The notes under the pieces: model-generated | The model's database searches: none | What the model saw: only the letters and a program-made list of their open reading frames with translations | What the model was told of the DNA's origin: nothing | Part shown: positions 8,064 through 16,309 of the stretch, piece by piece | Numbering within the stretch: the stretch's first letter is position 1 | How the letters are laid out: each line of letters starts with the position of its first letter | NCBI GenBank assembly: GCA_002493085.1 | Contig: DKXQ01000041.1 | Span: forward strand, 1-35,451 | Direction of reading: 5' to 3' | DNA from: Lachnoclostridium sp. UBA7122 | Lineage (GTDB): Bacteria > Bacillota > Clostridia > Lachnospirales > Lachnospiraceae | DNA length: 35,451 bases | Program-made: the position numbers and the translations under genes

Positions 8064-8318
8064 TTATATTCTTTTATATACATCACCACGGTTATCAATA
8101 TCAATAACATCTATTAAATAAATACCACTGTCAATCTTATACAATATACGATAATTTCCAACACGCAAGCGATATTGGTTATATCCCTTTAATTTCTTTA
8201 TATCTGTTCCATTTGGCAGATTATATATTGCTGAATATAATCTTTTACGTTGTTTTTTATCCTGCCTGTTAAGAAATTTCAGAGCCTCTTTCTCAATTTT
8301 ATACTTATAAATCTTCAT
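8064..8318 (-). CDS. RelE/ParE-family toxin
   Basis: An 84-residue basic protein with the RelE/ParE fold pattern: an N-terminal KIEKEALKFLNRQDKKQRKRLYSAI helix pair, then the strand run KKLKGYNQYRLRVGNYRILYKID and a closing strand with a DIDNRGDVYKR-like end. YRLRVGNYRILY is the most characteristic part. RelE-type proteins cleave ribosome-bound mRNA, while ParE-type ones poison gyrase; the sequence resembles the RelE branch (RVGNYR, C-terminal R/Y residues) but activity cannot be read with certainty. The start overlaps the antitoxin end by 14 bases and has no convincing ribosome binding site of its own. Translation therefore probably depends on the antitoxin, a typical arrangement that keeps toxin levels low. 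Confidence 0.87.
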   Translation of the reverse strand: MKIYKYKIEKEALKFLNRQDKKQRKRLYSAIYNLPNGTDIKKLKGYNQYRLRVGNYRILYKIDSGIYLIDVIDIDNRGDVYKRI

Positions 8319-8535
8319 ATGTTAAATTATCTTGTTTTAGCAAATCATCCAATGATACATAAGTTCCATCATTCCCTTGATTTGCCCGTTCTATCATTTT
8401 TAAATCCCATTCATCTGGCTCAACTTCTTCTATAACAGGTAATTTTTTTAGTCCTTGTAATACATTGATAACATATGCCATATTCTGCTCTGGAATCTGG
8501 TTGATAATATTAATTGCAATTTCCTTATCACTCAT
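8305..8535 (-). CDS. Antitoxin partner of the RelE/ParE-type toxin
   Basis: A 76-residue acidic protein encoded just before the toxin. The N-terminal part (IAINIINQIPEQNMAYVINVLQGL) has the pattern common to small antitoxins of RelE-type systems, and the C-terminal acidic stretch (VEPDEWDLKMIERANQGNDGTYVSLDDLL) resembles the segment that wraps the toxin. I cannot place it in a named antitoxin family with confidence, and no canonical ribbon-helix-helix or Phd motif is obvious. A strong ribosome binding site (AAGGGG) precedes the ATG. An 8-bp palindrome, TGATATCA (8535-8542), straddles the start region and could be an autoregulatory operator. Its half-site sequence recurs inverted at 8568-8574. 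Confidence 0.82.
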   Translation of the reverse strand: MSDKEIAINIINQIPEQNMAYVINVLQGLKKLPVIEEVEPDEWDLKMIERANQGNDGTYVSLDDLLKQDNLTYEDL

Positions 8536-8574
8536 GATATCACCCCTTATTATTTAATATAGAAAGTATATCAT
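8534..8574 (-). promoter_or_regulatory. Possible autoregulatory operator of the TA operon
   Basis: The arms ATGATAT (8534-8540) and ATATCAT (8568-8574) are exact inverted copies, 27 bases apart, spanning the antitoxin start codon, its ribosome binding site and AT-rich promoter-like sequence. The inner one is part of an 8-bp palindrome. TA antitoxins commonly repress through such sites; binding here is inferred. Confidence 0.35.
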
Positions 8575-8585
8575 AATTGGGATGC

Positions 8586-8597
8586 AAAGTCTATTAA
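8586..8597. repeat. Right copy of a 12-bp inverted repeat flanking the TA pair
   Basis: AAAGTCTATTAA matches the reverse complement of 8038-8049 exactly. It lies between the rarA stop codon and the TA promoter region. No target-site duplication is evident next to either copy. Confidence 0.6.
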
Positions 8598-8637
8598 TTT
8601 CTAACAGTTGAAACTGCCAAAGCTATATAGCCTGGAT

Positions 8638-9954
8638 TTACTCCTGTATATATCTAAAATACTCCTGTATTGTCTTTTCATATCCATTGTCTGATGGTAT
8701 GTAAAATCTCCTGCCCACAAGTTCATCTGGCAGGTACTGCTGTTTTACATAGTGTTTTGGGTATTCGTGTGCGTATTTATACCCTATGCCCCGTCCAAGT
8801 TTTCTGGCACCTTTATAACTTGCATCCATAAGGTGTGGTGGTACTGTGCCTGTGTTTTCATTTTTTACAGCTTCCATTGCCATGTTTATTGCATTTACTG
8901 CTGAATTGCTTTTTGGTGCGCTTGCTACATATGAGACAGCCTGCGCCAGTATTATCTGGCTTTCGGGCATGCCAACCCGTTCAACCGCCTGTGCTGCACT
9001 GGCCGCAATTACAAGGGCCTGTGGGTCTGCATTGGATACATCTTCTGCTGCGCAAATCATTATCCTTCTTGCAATAAAGCGGATATCTTCCCCTGCATAG
9101 AGCATTTTGGCCAGATAGTATATTGCGGCATCTGGGTCAGAACCCCTCATGCTTTTAATAAATGCAGATATTATATCATAGTGGTTATCCCCGCCCTTGT
9201 CATATCTTACTACTTTTTTCTGTATGCAATCTGATGCAACATCAATTGTAATATGTATAAAACCGTCATCACTGCGCTTCGTTGTAAGAATCCCAAGTTC
9301 AACAGCGTTAAGTGCAATTCTTGCATCACCTCCTGCTGCTTCCGAGAGGAAATCAAGGGCTTCATCTTCTATCTTTGCCTTGTATGACCCCATGCCTTTT
9401 TCTTTGTCATTAACCGCCCTTAATATAAGTTCCCTGATATTTTCAGATGCCAGTGGTTTTAATTCAAATATTATGGAGCGTGAAACCAGGGCACTGTTTA
9501 CCTCAAAATATGGATTTTCAGTAGTAGCACCGATAAGTGTAATTGTGCCATCTTCGACAAATGGAAGCAAATAGTCCTGTTGCCCTTTGTTAAACCTGTG
9601 TATCTCATCAACAAAGAGGATTGTCTTTCTGCCATACATACCTGCGTTATCTTTGGCTTTTTTAACAACTTCTTCCATATCCTTTTTACCCGCAGATGCC
9701 GCATTAATCTGTGTAAATACGGCACTTGTGGTATTGGCTATTACCTTCGCAAGTGTTGTCTTGCCAGTACCTGGAGGCCCGTAAAATATGACAGATGTAA
9801 GTTTGTCAGCCTTAACTGCCCTGTATAAGAGCTTGCCTTTTCCAGCTATATGCTGTTGTCCTACAACTTCTTCAAGTGAAGATGGGCGCAGCCTTGATGC
9901 AAGTGGTGACTCCTGTTCTTTGTCCATATCCCTCATATAATCAAATAAATCCAT
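8638..9954 (-). CDS. rarA: Replication-associated recombination protein A (AAA+ ATPase)
   Basis: This 438-residue AAA+ protein of the RarA/MgsA/WRNIP1 family acts at stalled replication forks together with single-strand binding protein. Walker A GPPGTGKTT is at residues 59-67, Walker B ILFVDEIHRF has D117/E118, a sensor-1-like GATTENP follows, and the C-terminal tetramerisation region contains the family stretch DPDAAIYYLAKMLYAGED and the terminal PKHYVKQQYLPDELVGRRFY. Length is normal. It begins three bases after the yigZ stop codon and has only a weak ribosome binding site (AGG seven bases upstream), so it is probably coupled to yigZ. It is the last gene of the long suf-hydF run and is followed by the TA pair with its own promoter region. 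Confidence 0.95.
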   Translation of the reverse strand: MDLFDYMRDMDKEQESPLASRLRPSSLEEVVGQQHIAGKGKLLYRAVKADKLTSVIFYGPPGTGKTTLAKVIANTTSAVFTQINAASAGKKDMEEVVKKAKDNAGMYGRKTILFVDEIHRFNKGQQDYLLPFVEDGTITLIGATTENPYFEVNSALVSRSIIFELKPLASENIRELILRAVNDKEKGMGSYKAKIEDEALDFLSEAAGGDARIALNAVELGILTTKRSDDGFIHITIDVASDCIQKKVVRYDKGGDNHYDIISAFIKSMRGSDPDAAIYYLAKMLYAGEDIRFIARRIMICAAEDVSNADPQALVIAASAAQAVERVGMPESQIILAQAVSYVASAPKSNSAVNAINMAMEAVKNENTGTVPPHLMDASYKGARKLGRGIGYKYAHEYPKHYVKQQYLPDELVGRRFYIPSDNGYEKTIQEYFRYIQE

Positions 9955-9956
9955 TT

Positions 9957-10613
9957 TTATGCCTGCTCCTGTCCAAATAATACTGGTTTCCCGTCAATTA
10001 CTGCAAAATATATGTCACTGTCTGTATTAATGTCCGCCTGTCCTGATAAAGCTTCCCTGGTCTTTTTTATAAAAGTTTCTGCATCAGCACCAGATACTGC
10101 AAGTTCCATCTCTACATTTTCACCATAACTTGTACTAAGAACGGCAATGCCCATCTGTGCAGTGATATACTGAAGCTTTCCTATGCTGCTGTAATCCGTT
10201 TTTATAGTAATCTTTTGTCCAGCTTTTTTTTCTACAACCTGGCTTGCTGCAATCCCCTCCTGTGCTGCTTTGGAATAAGCCCTTACAAGCCCTCCTGTGC
10301 CAAGCAGTGTGCCGCCAAAATACCTTGTTACTATTATAAGTATGTTATAAATCTGTGCGCCTGTAATAACTTCCAGAATGGGTCTTCCGGCAGTCCCTGC
10401 CGGTTCACCGTCATCACTGCACCTGCTTACACCATTTTTTAAGACAAATGCATAGCAGTTGTGCCGTGCATCCCAGTATTTCTTTTTGGCTGCTTCAATA
10501 ATTTTTGCAGCTTCTTCTTCGCTTTCCACTGGAAAGATGTTTGCTATAAACCGTGATTTTTTTTCAGTTATTTCACCGCTGCCTCCACTGTATATAATTT
10601 TATAATCTTTCAT
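9957..10613 (-). CDS. yigZ: YigZ / IMPACT family protein
   Basis: A 218-residue protein of the UPF0029 family. The N-terminal IMPACT domain carries the conserved run EKKSRFIANIFPVESEEEA, DARHNCYAFVL, CSDDGEPAGTAGRPIL and VTRYFGGTLLGTGGLVRAYSKAA. The C-terminal half is the DUF1949-type ferredoxin-like domain. Bacterial function is not settled; the eukaryotic relative regulates a translation kinase. The start has AGGA five bases upstream and overlaps the end of the flippase-like gene by 14 bases. It is in the tail of the long suf-hydF operon; rarA follows after two bases. Confidence 0.92.
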   Translation of the reverse strand: MKDYKIIYSGGSGEITEKKSRFIANIFPVESEEEAAKIIEAAKKKYWDARHNCYAFVLKNGVSRCSDDGEPAGTAGRPILEVITGAQIYNILIIVTRYFGGTLLGTGGLVRAYSKAAQEGIAASQVVEKKAGQKITIKTDYSSIGKLQYITAQMGIAVLSTSYGENVEMELAVSGADAETFIKKTREALSGQADINTDSDIYFAVIDGKPVLFGQEQA

Positions 10614-11673
10614 TACTATCCTGGTTCCTGTCTTTTCTTAATTTGATTTTTCTGCCTTCCATATGTATCTGGTGTATCTGGGCTGCAACTGTAATTACAG
10701 CGCTGGCAATAAGGATTACATAGAAACTTGCACCTCTGCTAAGAAGCATTGCAGATACTGCCATGCTCTTTCCCATAACAGGCGCAAAAAGCTTTACAAA
10801 AAATCCCTCATTGACCCCGACGCCGCCAGGAAATGGAAGAATGTCTATACATACTGATACAAAGCTTTGCAGTACTATTATTTGTATGCATGTATATCCA
10901 TCCAGCCCAAGGGCCATGTATACAAACCATGTTACTGCAAAATATGAAACCCTCTGTATAATTGTTGTGCCAAGTACTACTACAGCCGTCTTTATATGGC
11001 TGCGCATATACTCCGCACCTTCCTTGTAGGACATAAGCAGATTGTCAAGCTTTTTCTCTATCTTTTCCCTTCTTTTTACTATTTTTAGTTTATGTAAAAA
11101 CCATGTAGCAAAGTAAGCTATATTTTTTGCACCATTTTCTGAAAATACGACAACTGAATATAAAAATATTGAAACTACATTTACTATAATTCCTGTAACA
11201 AACAGCCACATATAGCCCCTGAGGCTGGTTCTTGCAAATCCATGCATAAATATAAATACAAATGATTCAATTACGACTAGGGCAATTTTATATATAATTG
11301 TCCAGAATAAAAGTGTTACTGAAGACGCACCTATATTTATGCCATCACTGCGCATGTATAGTACCTGCATAGGCTGTCCGCCTGTAGCGGACGGGGTGAT
11401 TGCATTAAAGAAAAATCCAATAAATGAATACTTTACACATTTTATAATATTTGTCCTGAGGCCAAGTGACAGAAGTATTATCTGGATTGACACACCCTCC
11501 ATCACAACATATATAATGGCTGCCATAGCTGCCAGGAGCATAAGTGGTATGCTGGCATCCTTTAAAGCATTTAGTATTTCGCTTAAATCCTCGTCTTTTA
11601 AAATTACATAAAATACTAATCCAAGCAGGACTGCCATAAATATAATATTTAGATAATATTTCTTTTTCTGCAT
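10600..11673 (-). CDS. Flippase-like (LPG synthase TM domain / YbhN family) membrane protein, copy 2
   Basis: A 357-residue polytopic membrane protein, paralogous to the one at 5831-6868. Shared signatures are SATGGQPMQVLYMRSDGI and the late LPFPGGVGVNEGFFVKLF; seven or more hydrophobic spans are visible. It lacks the aminoacyl-transferase domain of full MprF. The family is associated with lipid or lipid-sugar translocation, but no substrate is indicated. AAGGCGGG upstream supports the ATG at 11673. It sits 13 bases after hydF and overlaps yigZ. The similarity in conserved blocks, but not throughout, suggests an old duplication rather than a recent one. Confidence 0.86.
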   Translation of the reverse strand: MQKKKYYLNIIFMAVLLGLVFYVILKDEDLSEILNALKDASIPLMLLAAMAAIIYVVMEGVSIQIILLSLGLRTNIIKCVKYSFIGFFFNAITPSATGGQPMQVLYMRSDGINIGASSVTLLFWTIIYKIALVVIESFVFIFMHGFARTSLRGYMWLFVTGIIVNVVSIFLYSVVVFSENGAKNIAYFATWFLHKLKIVKRREKIEKKLDNLLMSYKEGAEYMRSHIKTAVVVLGTTIIQRVSYFAVTWFVYMALGLDGYTCIQIIVLQSFVSVCIDILPFPGGVGVNEGFFVKLFAPVMGKSMAVSAMLLSRGASFYVILIASAVITVAAQIHQIHMEGRKIKLRKDRNQDSNERL

Positions 11674-11686
11674 AATATCCCGCCTT

Positions 11687-12949
11687 TTAAATAATTTTGT
11701 TTACAGATGGAAATAGTTCTATGCTCCTTTTTAAAATGCCATTTACATATGCAATAAAAATTCCATAATTTACGACTGGTACTCCCTGCTCTGTGGCGCT
11801 GTATATCCTGTGTTTCATCTCTTTTTCATTAAGTGTGCATCCTCCGCAGTGTATTACGAGCGAATATGATGACAAATCTTCCGGGAAGCTGGTGCCGCTG
11901 CATGTTTCTATTATAAATTCTTTTCCTGAATGTTCTTTAAGCCACTTTGGTATTTTTACAGTTCCAATGTCTTCGCACTGCCTTCTGTGTGTACAGCCCT
12001 CTGCAATAAGAACCCTGTCACCGTCTTTTAAATTATTTAGTGCCGCAGCGCCTTGTACAAGTTTTTCTAAATCACCTTTGTGCCTTGCAAACAGTATTGA
12101 AAATGATGTGAGCGGAATATTTAAAGGCACTATTGCAGCAACTTCTTTAAATGCCTGTGAATCTGTAATTACCATCTTTACACTGCCCTCAAGGCGCTTA
12201 AGTGTGTCTTTGAGCTCTGGTACCTGGGTAACTACAGCTATGGCATTATTATCAAGCAAGTCCCTTATAACCTGCTGCTGTGGCATTATAAGCCGCCCTT
12301 TTGGCGCAGATGTGTCAACCGGGACTACAAGTATAACTATATCATTTCTTTTAACAATATCACTGATTATGTCAAGTTTTTGTTTTGCATCTGGCACTAA
12401 AGACACAAGTGCAGCTTTTAATTCTTCTATTCCTGTTTTTTTCACAGCACTTGTAAGGATAACTGGAACTCCTGGATTTTTAGAAGTTACTATTTTTCTT
12501 ATATTTTCTGCTTTTGCTTCTTCTATCCGGTCTGTCTGGTTAAGCACAATTATATAGGGCAGTTTCTTTTCATTGATAAGGCGGCTTATCTGTCTTTCCT
12601 TTTCAGGAAGGGCACAGCTTTCTTCCAGGTCTTTTTCTGTAAATCCTGATATATCTGAAACTATAAGCGCTATATCGGTTTTATTAAGCACCTGTACTGC
12701 CTTTTTCACTCTTTTTATTCCAAGCTCACCTTCATCATCAAGTCCTGGTGTATCTGTAATCATGCATGGGCCAAGTGGCAGTATCTCCATCGCCTTTGAC
12801 ACAGGGTCAGTAGTTGTGCCCCTGACTTTTGAAACGATTGCAGCTTCCTGTCCTGTAATGGCATTTATTATGCTTGACTTTCCTGCATTTGTCTTTCCGT
12901 AAATAGCTATCTGTATCCTGTCTCCCTGCATTGTTGTATTTAAGCCCAT
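11687..12949 (-). CDS. hydF: [FeFe]-hydrogenase H-cluster maturation GTPase HydF
   Basis: HydF is the scaffold on which the 2Fe subcluster of [FeFe] hydrogenase is assembled by HydE and HydG before delivery to HydA. The N-terminal GTPase domain has GKTNAGKSS (about residues 18-26), RGTTTDP, DTPGLDD and the NQTD specificity motif. The C-terminal cluster-binding motif C-T-H ... H-C-G-G-C is intact (EGCTHRRQ and VIHCGGCTLN). About 420 residues matches the family. The ATG at 12949 has GGGGAG six bases upstream; the in-frame start 21 bases earlier lacks this. hydE, hydG and hydA are not in the window. It lies within the operon headed by sufC/sufB, consistent with a shared need for Fe-S clusters. 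Confidence 0.95.
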   Translation of the reverse strand: MGLNTTMQGDRIQIAIYGKTNAGKSSIINAITGQEAAIVSKVRGTTTDPVSKAMEILPLGPCMITDTPGLDDEGELGIKRVKKAVQVLNKTDIALIVSDISGFTEKDLEESCALPEKERQISRLINEKKLPYIIVLNQTDRIEEAKAENIRKIVTSKNPGVPVILTSAVKKTGIEELKAALVSLVPDAKQKLDIISDIVKRNDIVILVVPVDTSAPKGRLIMPQQQVIRDLLDNNAIAVVTQVPELKDTLKRLEGSVKMVITDSQAFKEVAAIVPLNIPLTSFSILFARHKGDLEKLVQGAAALNNLKDGDRVLIAEGCTHRRQCEDIGTVKIPKWLKEHSGKEFIIETCSGTSFPEDLSSYSLVIHCGGCTLNEKEMKHRIYSATEQGVPVVNYGIFIAYVNGILKRSIELFPSVNKII

Positions 12950-12972
12950 ATTTACTCCCCATTTCTGCAAAA

Positions 12973-14133
12973 TTAAGCGTCCTGTACTGTCTTAACCAGT
13001 TCTTTAACACGCATTTCCATAGTGTGTTTCCTGCGTACAAGCAGATTGCCTTCTCTTGCTATCTCTGCCCTTTCTTTATCATGGGAAAGGTAGTAGATAA
13101 TTTTATCCATCATATCACTATGTGAATCATACCATACAAGGTGCTTTCCCTGCTCAAAAAAATCTAAAAGTTCCGCCTGGAAATTTGTCAGCACAAAACC
13201 GCCTGCACCAAGAATATCCCAGATTCTTAGCGGAATCCCTGTCTTTATATTTCTAAGTGTGATATTTAAGTTTATCTTGGAACTGGCAAATACCTTTGGC
13301 ATATCATAGATATAATCAACTTTGCCCATGTTTTTTACCAAAGGCAGGTCATTAGTGCTGCTTTCAGTATATATCTTTGTATCACGTATTTTTCTTGATA
13401 CCATATTAAGTATTTTCCTGCGCTCAAGCGCAGCAAGCTTCATCCCAAGTGTAGTATTGGCAACTATAAGTGCAGGAGTGCCTATAAATTCATCACCTGA
13501 TATATCCACTGCCTTTCCCTCAAGCTGTTCTTCTATTTCACCAGATATCATTCTTTCAAAAAAGTTGTCGCCATAAATTTCCATTTGCACATTCATAAGT
13601 GCATCAAAGTATCCACGTATATAGTCAGGCATATACACCATTTCATCATAACGGTTTTTTTCATAGAGGCTTCCAACAAATGAAACATCAGACTGGTACT
13701 CTTTTCCTGTATAGTCTTTTAATACATAATCATTGCGCATGACATCAACCGCCAGTGGCAGATACCATATATTTTTAACTCCCATTGCCTTAAATTCATA
13801 ATACACCTGTCTGTCAAATACAAATATATAATTGGATGGTAAAAACACAGATTTTGTATAAAGTGCAAGCATCGGGCTGTCACATGTCCATGAGATGTAT
13901 TTACATTCTGCCCTGCTGCATGATTTTGCTATAACAGGAAAATAATTAATTGAGATTACTGCATCATATCCATGGCCTGCAAGATATCCTACGAGTTTTG
14001 CCTCAAATTCTTTATCTTCTTCAATGTTGCCAATCTCACATGTAAACGTATCAATTTTATGCCCAAGCTTTATTAAAGCATCCTCAAGCGCCATCTGGTT
14101 ATACGCCTGCCATCTGTACAAAAGAAATTTCAT
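12973..14133 (-). CDS. CgeB-like glycosyltransferase family protein
   Basis: A protein of about 386 residues resembling CgeB/DUF3880-type glycosyltransferases of the GT-B fold. It has an N-terminal Rossmann-like half (MKFLLYRWQAYNQMALEDALIKLGHKI, YDAVISINYFP, KYISWTCDSP) and a C-terminal half with the pattern SKINLNITLRNIKTGIPLRIWDILGAGGFVLTNFQAELLDFF and a closing MRVKELVKTV helix. CgeB in Bacillus acts in spore outer-layer maturation, but many homologues occur in polysaccharide or flagellin glycosylation; target unknown here. The ATG at 14133 has GGTGG four bases upstream, favoured over an earlier in-frame start inside proA. It lies 23 bases after proA and 23 before hydF. It has no obvious functional link to either. 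Confidence 0.8.
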   Translation of the reverse strand: MKFLLYRWQAYNQMALEDALIKLGHKIDTFTCEIGNIEEDKEFEAKLVGYLAGHGYDAVISINYFPVIAKSCSRAECKYISWTCDSPMLALYTKSVFLPSNYIFVFDRQVYYEFKAMGVKNIWYLPLAVDVMRNDYVLKDYTGKEYQSDVSFVGSLYEKNRYDEMVYMPDYIRGYFDALMNVQMEIYGDNFFERMISGEIEEQLEGKAVDISGDEFIGTPALIVANTTLGMKLAALERRKILNMVSRKIRDTKIYTESSTNDLPLVKNMGKVDYIYDMPKVFASSKINLNITLRNIKTGIPLRIWDILGAGGFVLTNFQAELLDFFEQGKHLVWYDSHSDMMDKIIYYLSHDKERAEIAREGNLLVRRKHTMEMRVKELVKTVQDA

Positions 14134-14156
14134 ATGTCCACCAGTGTCCCTAAAAT

Positions 14157-15413
14157 TTACTGTCTGATTTGTCCATTGCCAGTAACAAGATATTTGCATG
14201 TTGTAAGTTCATTAAGCCCCATAGGTCCTCTTGCATGCAGACGCTGTGTGGATATGCCTATCTCAGCCCCAAGCCCGAACTCACCGCCATCTGTAAACCT
14301 TGTAGAGCAGTTGACATATACACAGGCAGAATCTGTTTCCTGCTGGAATTTTTCTGCACTGCTTAACTTTTCTGTGACAATACATTCTGAATGGCCTGTA
14401 GAATACTTTGATATATGTGCTATAGCTTCTTCTATATCTTCAACTACTTTTACTGCAAGTATATAGTCATTAAATTCAGTGGCATAATCTTCATCTGTAG
14501 CTGGTTTTACACTGCTGCCTAATATGCGCCTTGTCTGTTCACAGCCCCGGAGTTCCACATTGGTATCATGGCTTTCAAACCTCTTTTTTAATGCAGGCAG
14601 GAAACTTTCTGCGGCAGCCTTGTGTACAAGACATGTTTCAAGTGCGTTGCATACACTTGGCCGCTGTGTTTTGCCATTATCTGTAATATCCACAGCCATA
14701 TTTATATCTGCACCTTCATCTATGTATATATGGCAGTTTCCACTGCCTGTTTCAATTACAGGAACTGTTGCATTTTGTACAACAGAACTTATAAGTCCTT
14801 TGCCACCACGTGGTATAAGCACATCTATATAACCATTTGCTTTCATCATCTTAACTGCAGACTCCCTTGAAGTATCTTCCACAAGCTGTACTATATCCAT
14901 CGGAAAGCCACACTCTGCTACTGATTCACGCATAATGTCCATAAGTGCTTTGTTAGAATTAATAGCTTCTTTGCCACCACGCAGTATAACGGCATTGCCG
15001 CTTTTTATGCAAAGAGATGCTGCATCTACTGTTACATTTGGCCTTGATTCATATATAATGCCAATAACGCCTATTGGTACACGTACTTTTGTAATTTTCA
15101 TACCATTTGGGCGTACAGAGCCCTCAAGCACTTCACCTGCAGGGTCTTTTAATGATGTGAGCTCAAGGCATGCATCCGCTATAGCGCCAATACGTCCAAC
15201 AGAAAGCCGTAAACGGTCTGACATGGCATCAGATATGCCATTATCTCTGGCATTGTCTAAATCTTTTTTATTCTCTGCAAGAATCCTGTCTGCATTTTTG
15301 CGGAGATTTTCTGATATTTTTATAAGAATACGGTTTTTATCACCTGTTTTTGCATTGGCAATGGCAGCCTTTGCCTTTTTTGCATTTTCACCTAACTGCA
15401 TAATATAATCCAT
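14157..15413 (-). CDS. proA: Glutamate-5-semialdehyde dehydrogenase (gamma-glutamyl phosphate reductase)
   Basis: Second enzyme of proline synthesis; reduces gamma-glutamyl phosphate to glutamate semialdehyde with NADPH. Family features are the IYESRPNVTVDAASLCIKSGNAVILRGG block, PVIETGSGNCHIYID with the catalytic Cys, and the terminal EFGLGAEIGISTQRLHARGPMGL. It is 418 residues, the usual length. AAAGGA about ten bases upstream supports the ATG. proB (glutamate kinase) is not adjacent, which is unusual because the two are often paired; it must be elsewhere. The gene is flanked by degV and the CgeB-like gene in the same orientation. Confidence 0.96.
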   Translation of the reverse strand: MDYIMQLGENAKKAKAAIANAKTGDKNRILIKISENLRKNADRILAENKKDLDNARDNGISDAMSDRLRLSVGRIGAIADACLELTSLKDPAGEVLEGSVRPNGMKITKVRVPIGVIGIIYESRPNVTVDAASLCIKSGNAVILRGGKEAINSNKALMDIMRESVAECGFPMDIVQLVEDTSRESAVKMMKANGYIDVLIPRGGKGLISSVVQNATVPVIETGSGNCHIYIDEGADINMAVDITDNGKTQRPSVCNALETCLVHKAAAESFLPALKKRFESHDTNVELRGCEQTRRILGSSVKPATDEDYATEFNDYILAVKVVEDIEEAIAHISKYSTGHSECIVTEKLSSAEKFQQETDSACVYVNCSTRFTDGGEFGLGAEIGISTQRLHARGPMGLNELTTCKYLVTGNGQIRQ

Positions 15414-15429
15414 AATAAAACTATCCTTT

Positions 15430-16287
15430 CTAATCTATAATTTTAGAACATGCTATTGCTAAAGCACCTGCGCCAATATGGCATGAAACACTTAAAGATA
15501 AAGGCGATATATCTACAGTGCCTGTACTAAACTTTTCTTTAATTGCCTCTGTAAATTTAAGCGCTGCCTCTTGATTATTTGTATGCGCAACTTCCATATG
15601 GACATTAGCAATTCCACCAAAACGTTTATTAATATCATTCTCCATTGCTGAAAGCATTTTGCTGGTTCCCTGTTTTTTTGTCCTTGCAATAGTATATGCA
15701 TCAAGTTTTTCACCCTGTATCTGCAATATTGGTTTTAACCTGAGTGCAGAGCCAAGTGCAGCGGCAGCAGGTGTAATTCTTCCACCTTTACGCAAGTATT
15801 TAAGGGTATCTAACATTATATATATACTTGATTCCAATTTTACCTTTTCAAGATATTCCCTTATCTGTACCGCTCCCATTCCCCTGTCTGCCAGTTTTAG
15901 TGCATCTAACACTGACTGTCTCTGTGTAACAGAAATGCGCTGGTTGTCTACAACCTGTACTTTTCCACCATATTCTTCTGAAAGCATTGCGGCAGTGTGG
16001 CATGAACTTGACAGCCCGCTTGACATAGGTATATATACAACTTCATCTGCATGTTTTAATTCTTCATTCCATATATCAGTAACAAGCCCAGGCTCAGGCT
16101 GTGAAGTTGATATTTCCACATCTTCTTCAAGCCGCCTGAAAAATTCCTCCTGTGAAAGGCTTATTTCCTCATAATAAGTTTTTCCATCTATAAGAAATGG
16201 CATAGGAACTACCTTTATTCCAAGCCTTTCTGCCTCATCAAGCGTAATTCCGCTATTACTGTCTGTTACTACTGCAACTCTGTCCAT
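15430..16287 (-). CDS. DegV family fatty-acid-binding protein
   Basis: A 285-residue DegV protein. It starts with the family TDSNSGIT (residues 8-15) and has VVPMPFLIDGKTYYE, TSQPEPG, the YIPMSSGLSSSCHTA block with the ligand-binding Ser pair, and a C-terminal GAGALAIA. DegV proteins bind fatty acids and, in staphylococci, serve as FakB subunits that present exogenous fatty acids to the FakA kinase. No FakA gene is in the window. GGGG eight bases upstream supports the ATG. It is 22 bases after sufB and 16 before proA, in the long operon. Confidence 0.92.
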   Translation of the reverse strand: MDRVAVVTDSNSGITLDEAERLGIKVVPMPFLIDGKTYYEEISLSQEEFFRRLEEDVEISTSQPEPGLVTDIWNEELKHADEVVYIPMSSGLSSSCHTAAMLSEEYGGKVQVVDNQRISVTQRQSVLDALKLADRGMGAVQIREYLEKVKLESSIYIMLDTLKYLRKGGRITPAAAALGSALRLKPILQIQGEKLDAYTIARTKKQGTSKMLSAMENDINKRFGGIANVHMEVAHTNNQEAALKFTEAIKEKFSTGTVDISPLSLSVSCHIGAGALAIACSKIID

Positions 16288-16309
16288 ATCACAATCCCCA
16301 TATTATATA

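Noticed and set aside
11793..12557. Long plus-strand open frame of 254 codons opposite hydF
   Set aside because: It is a Ser/Thr/Phe-rich mirror of a well-recognised gene, without ribosome binding site or family motifs.
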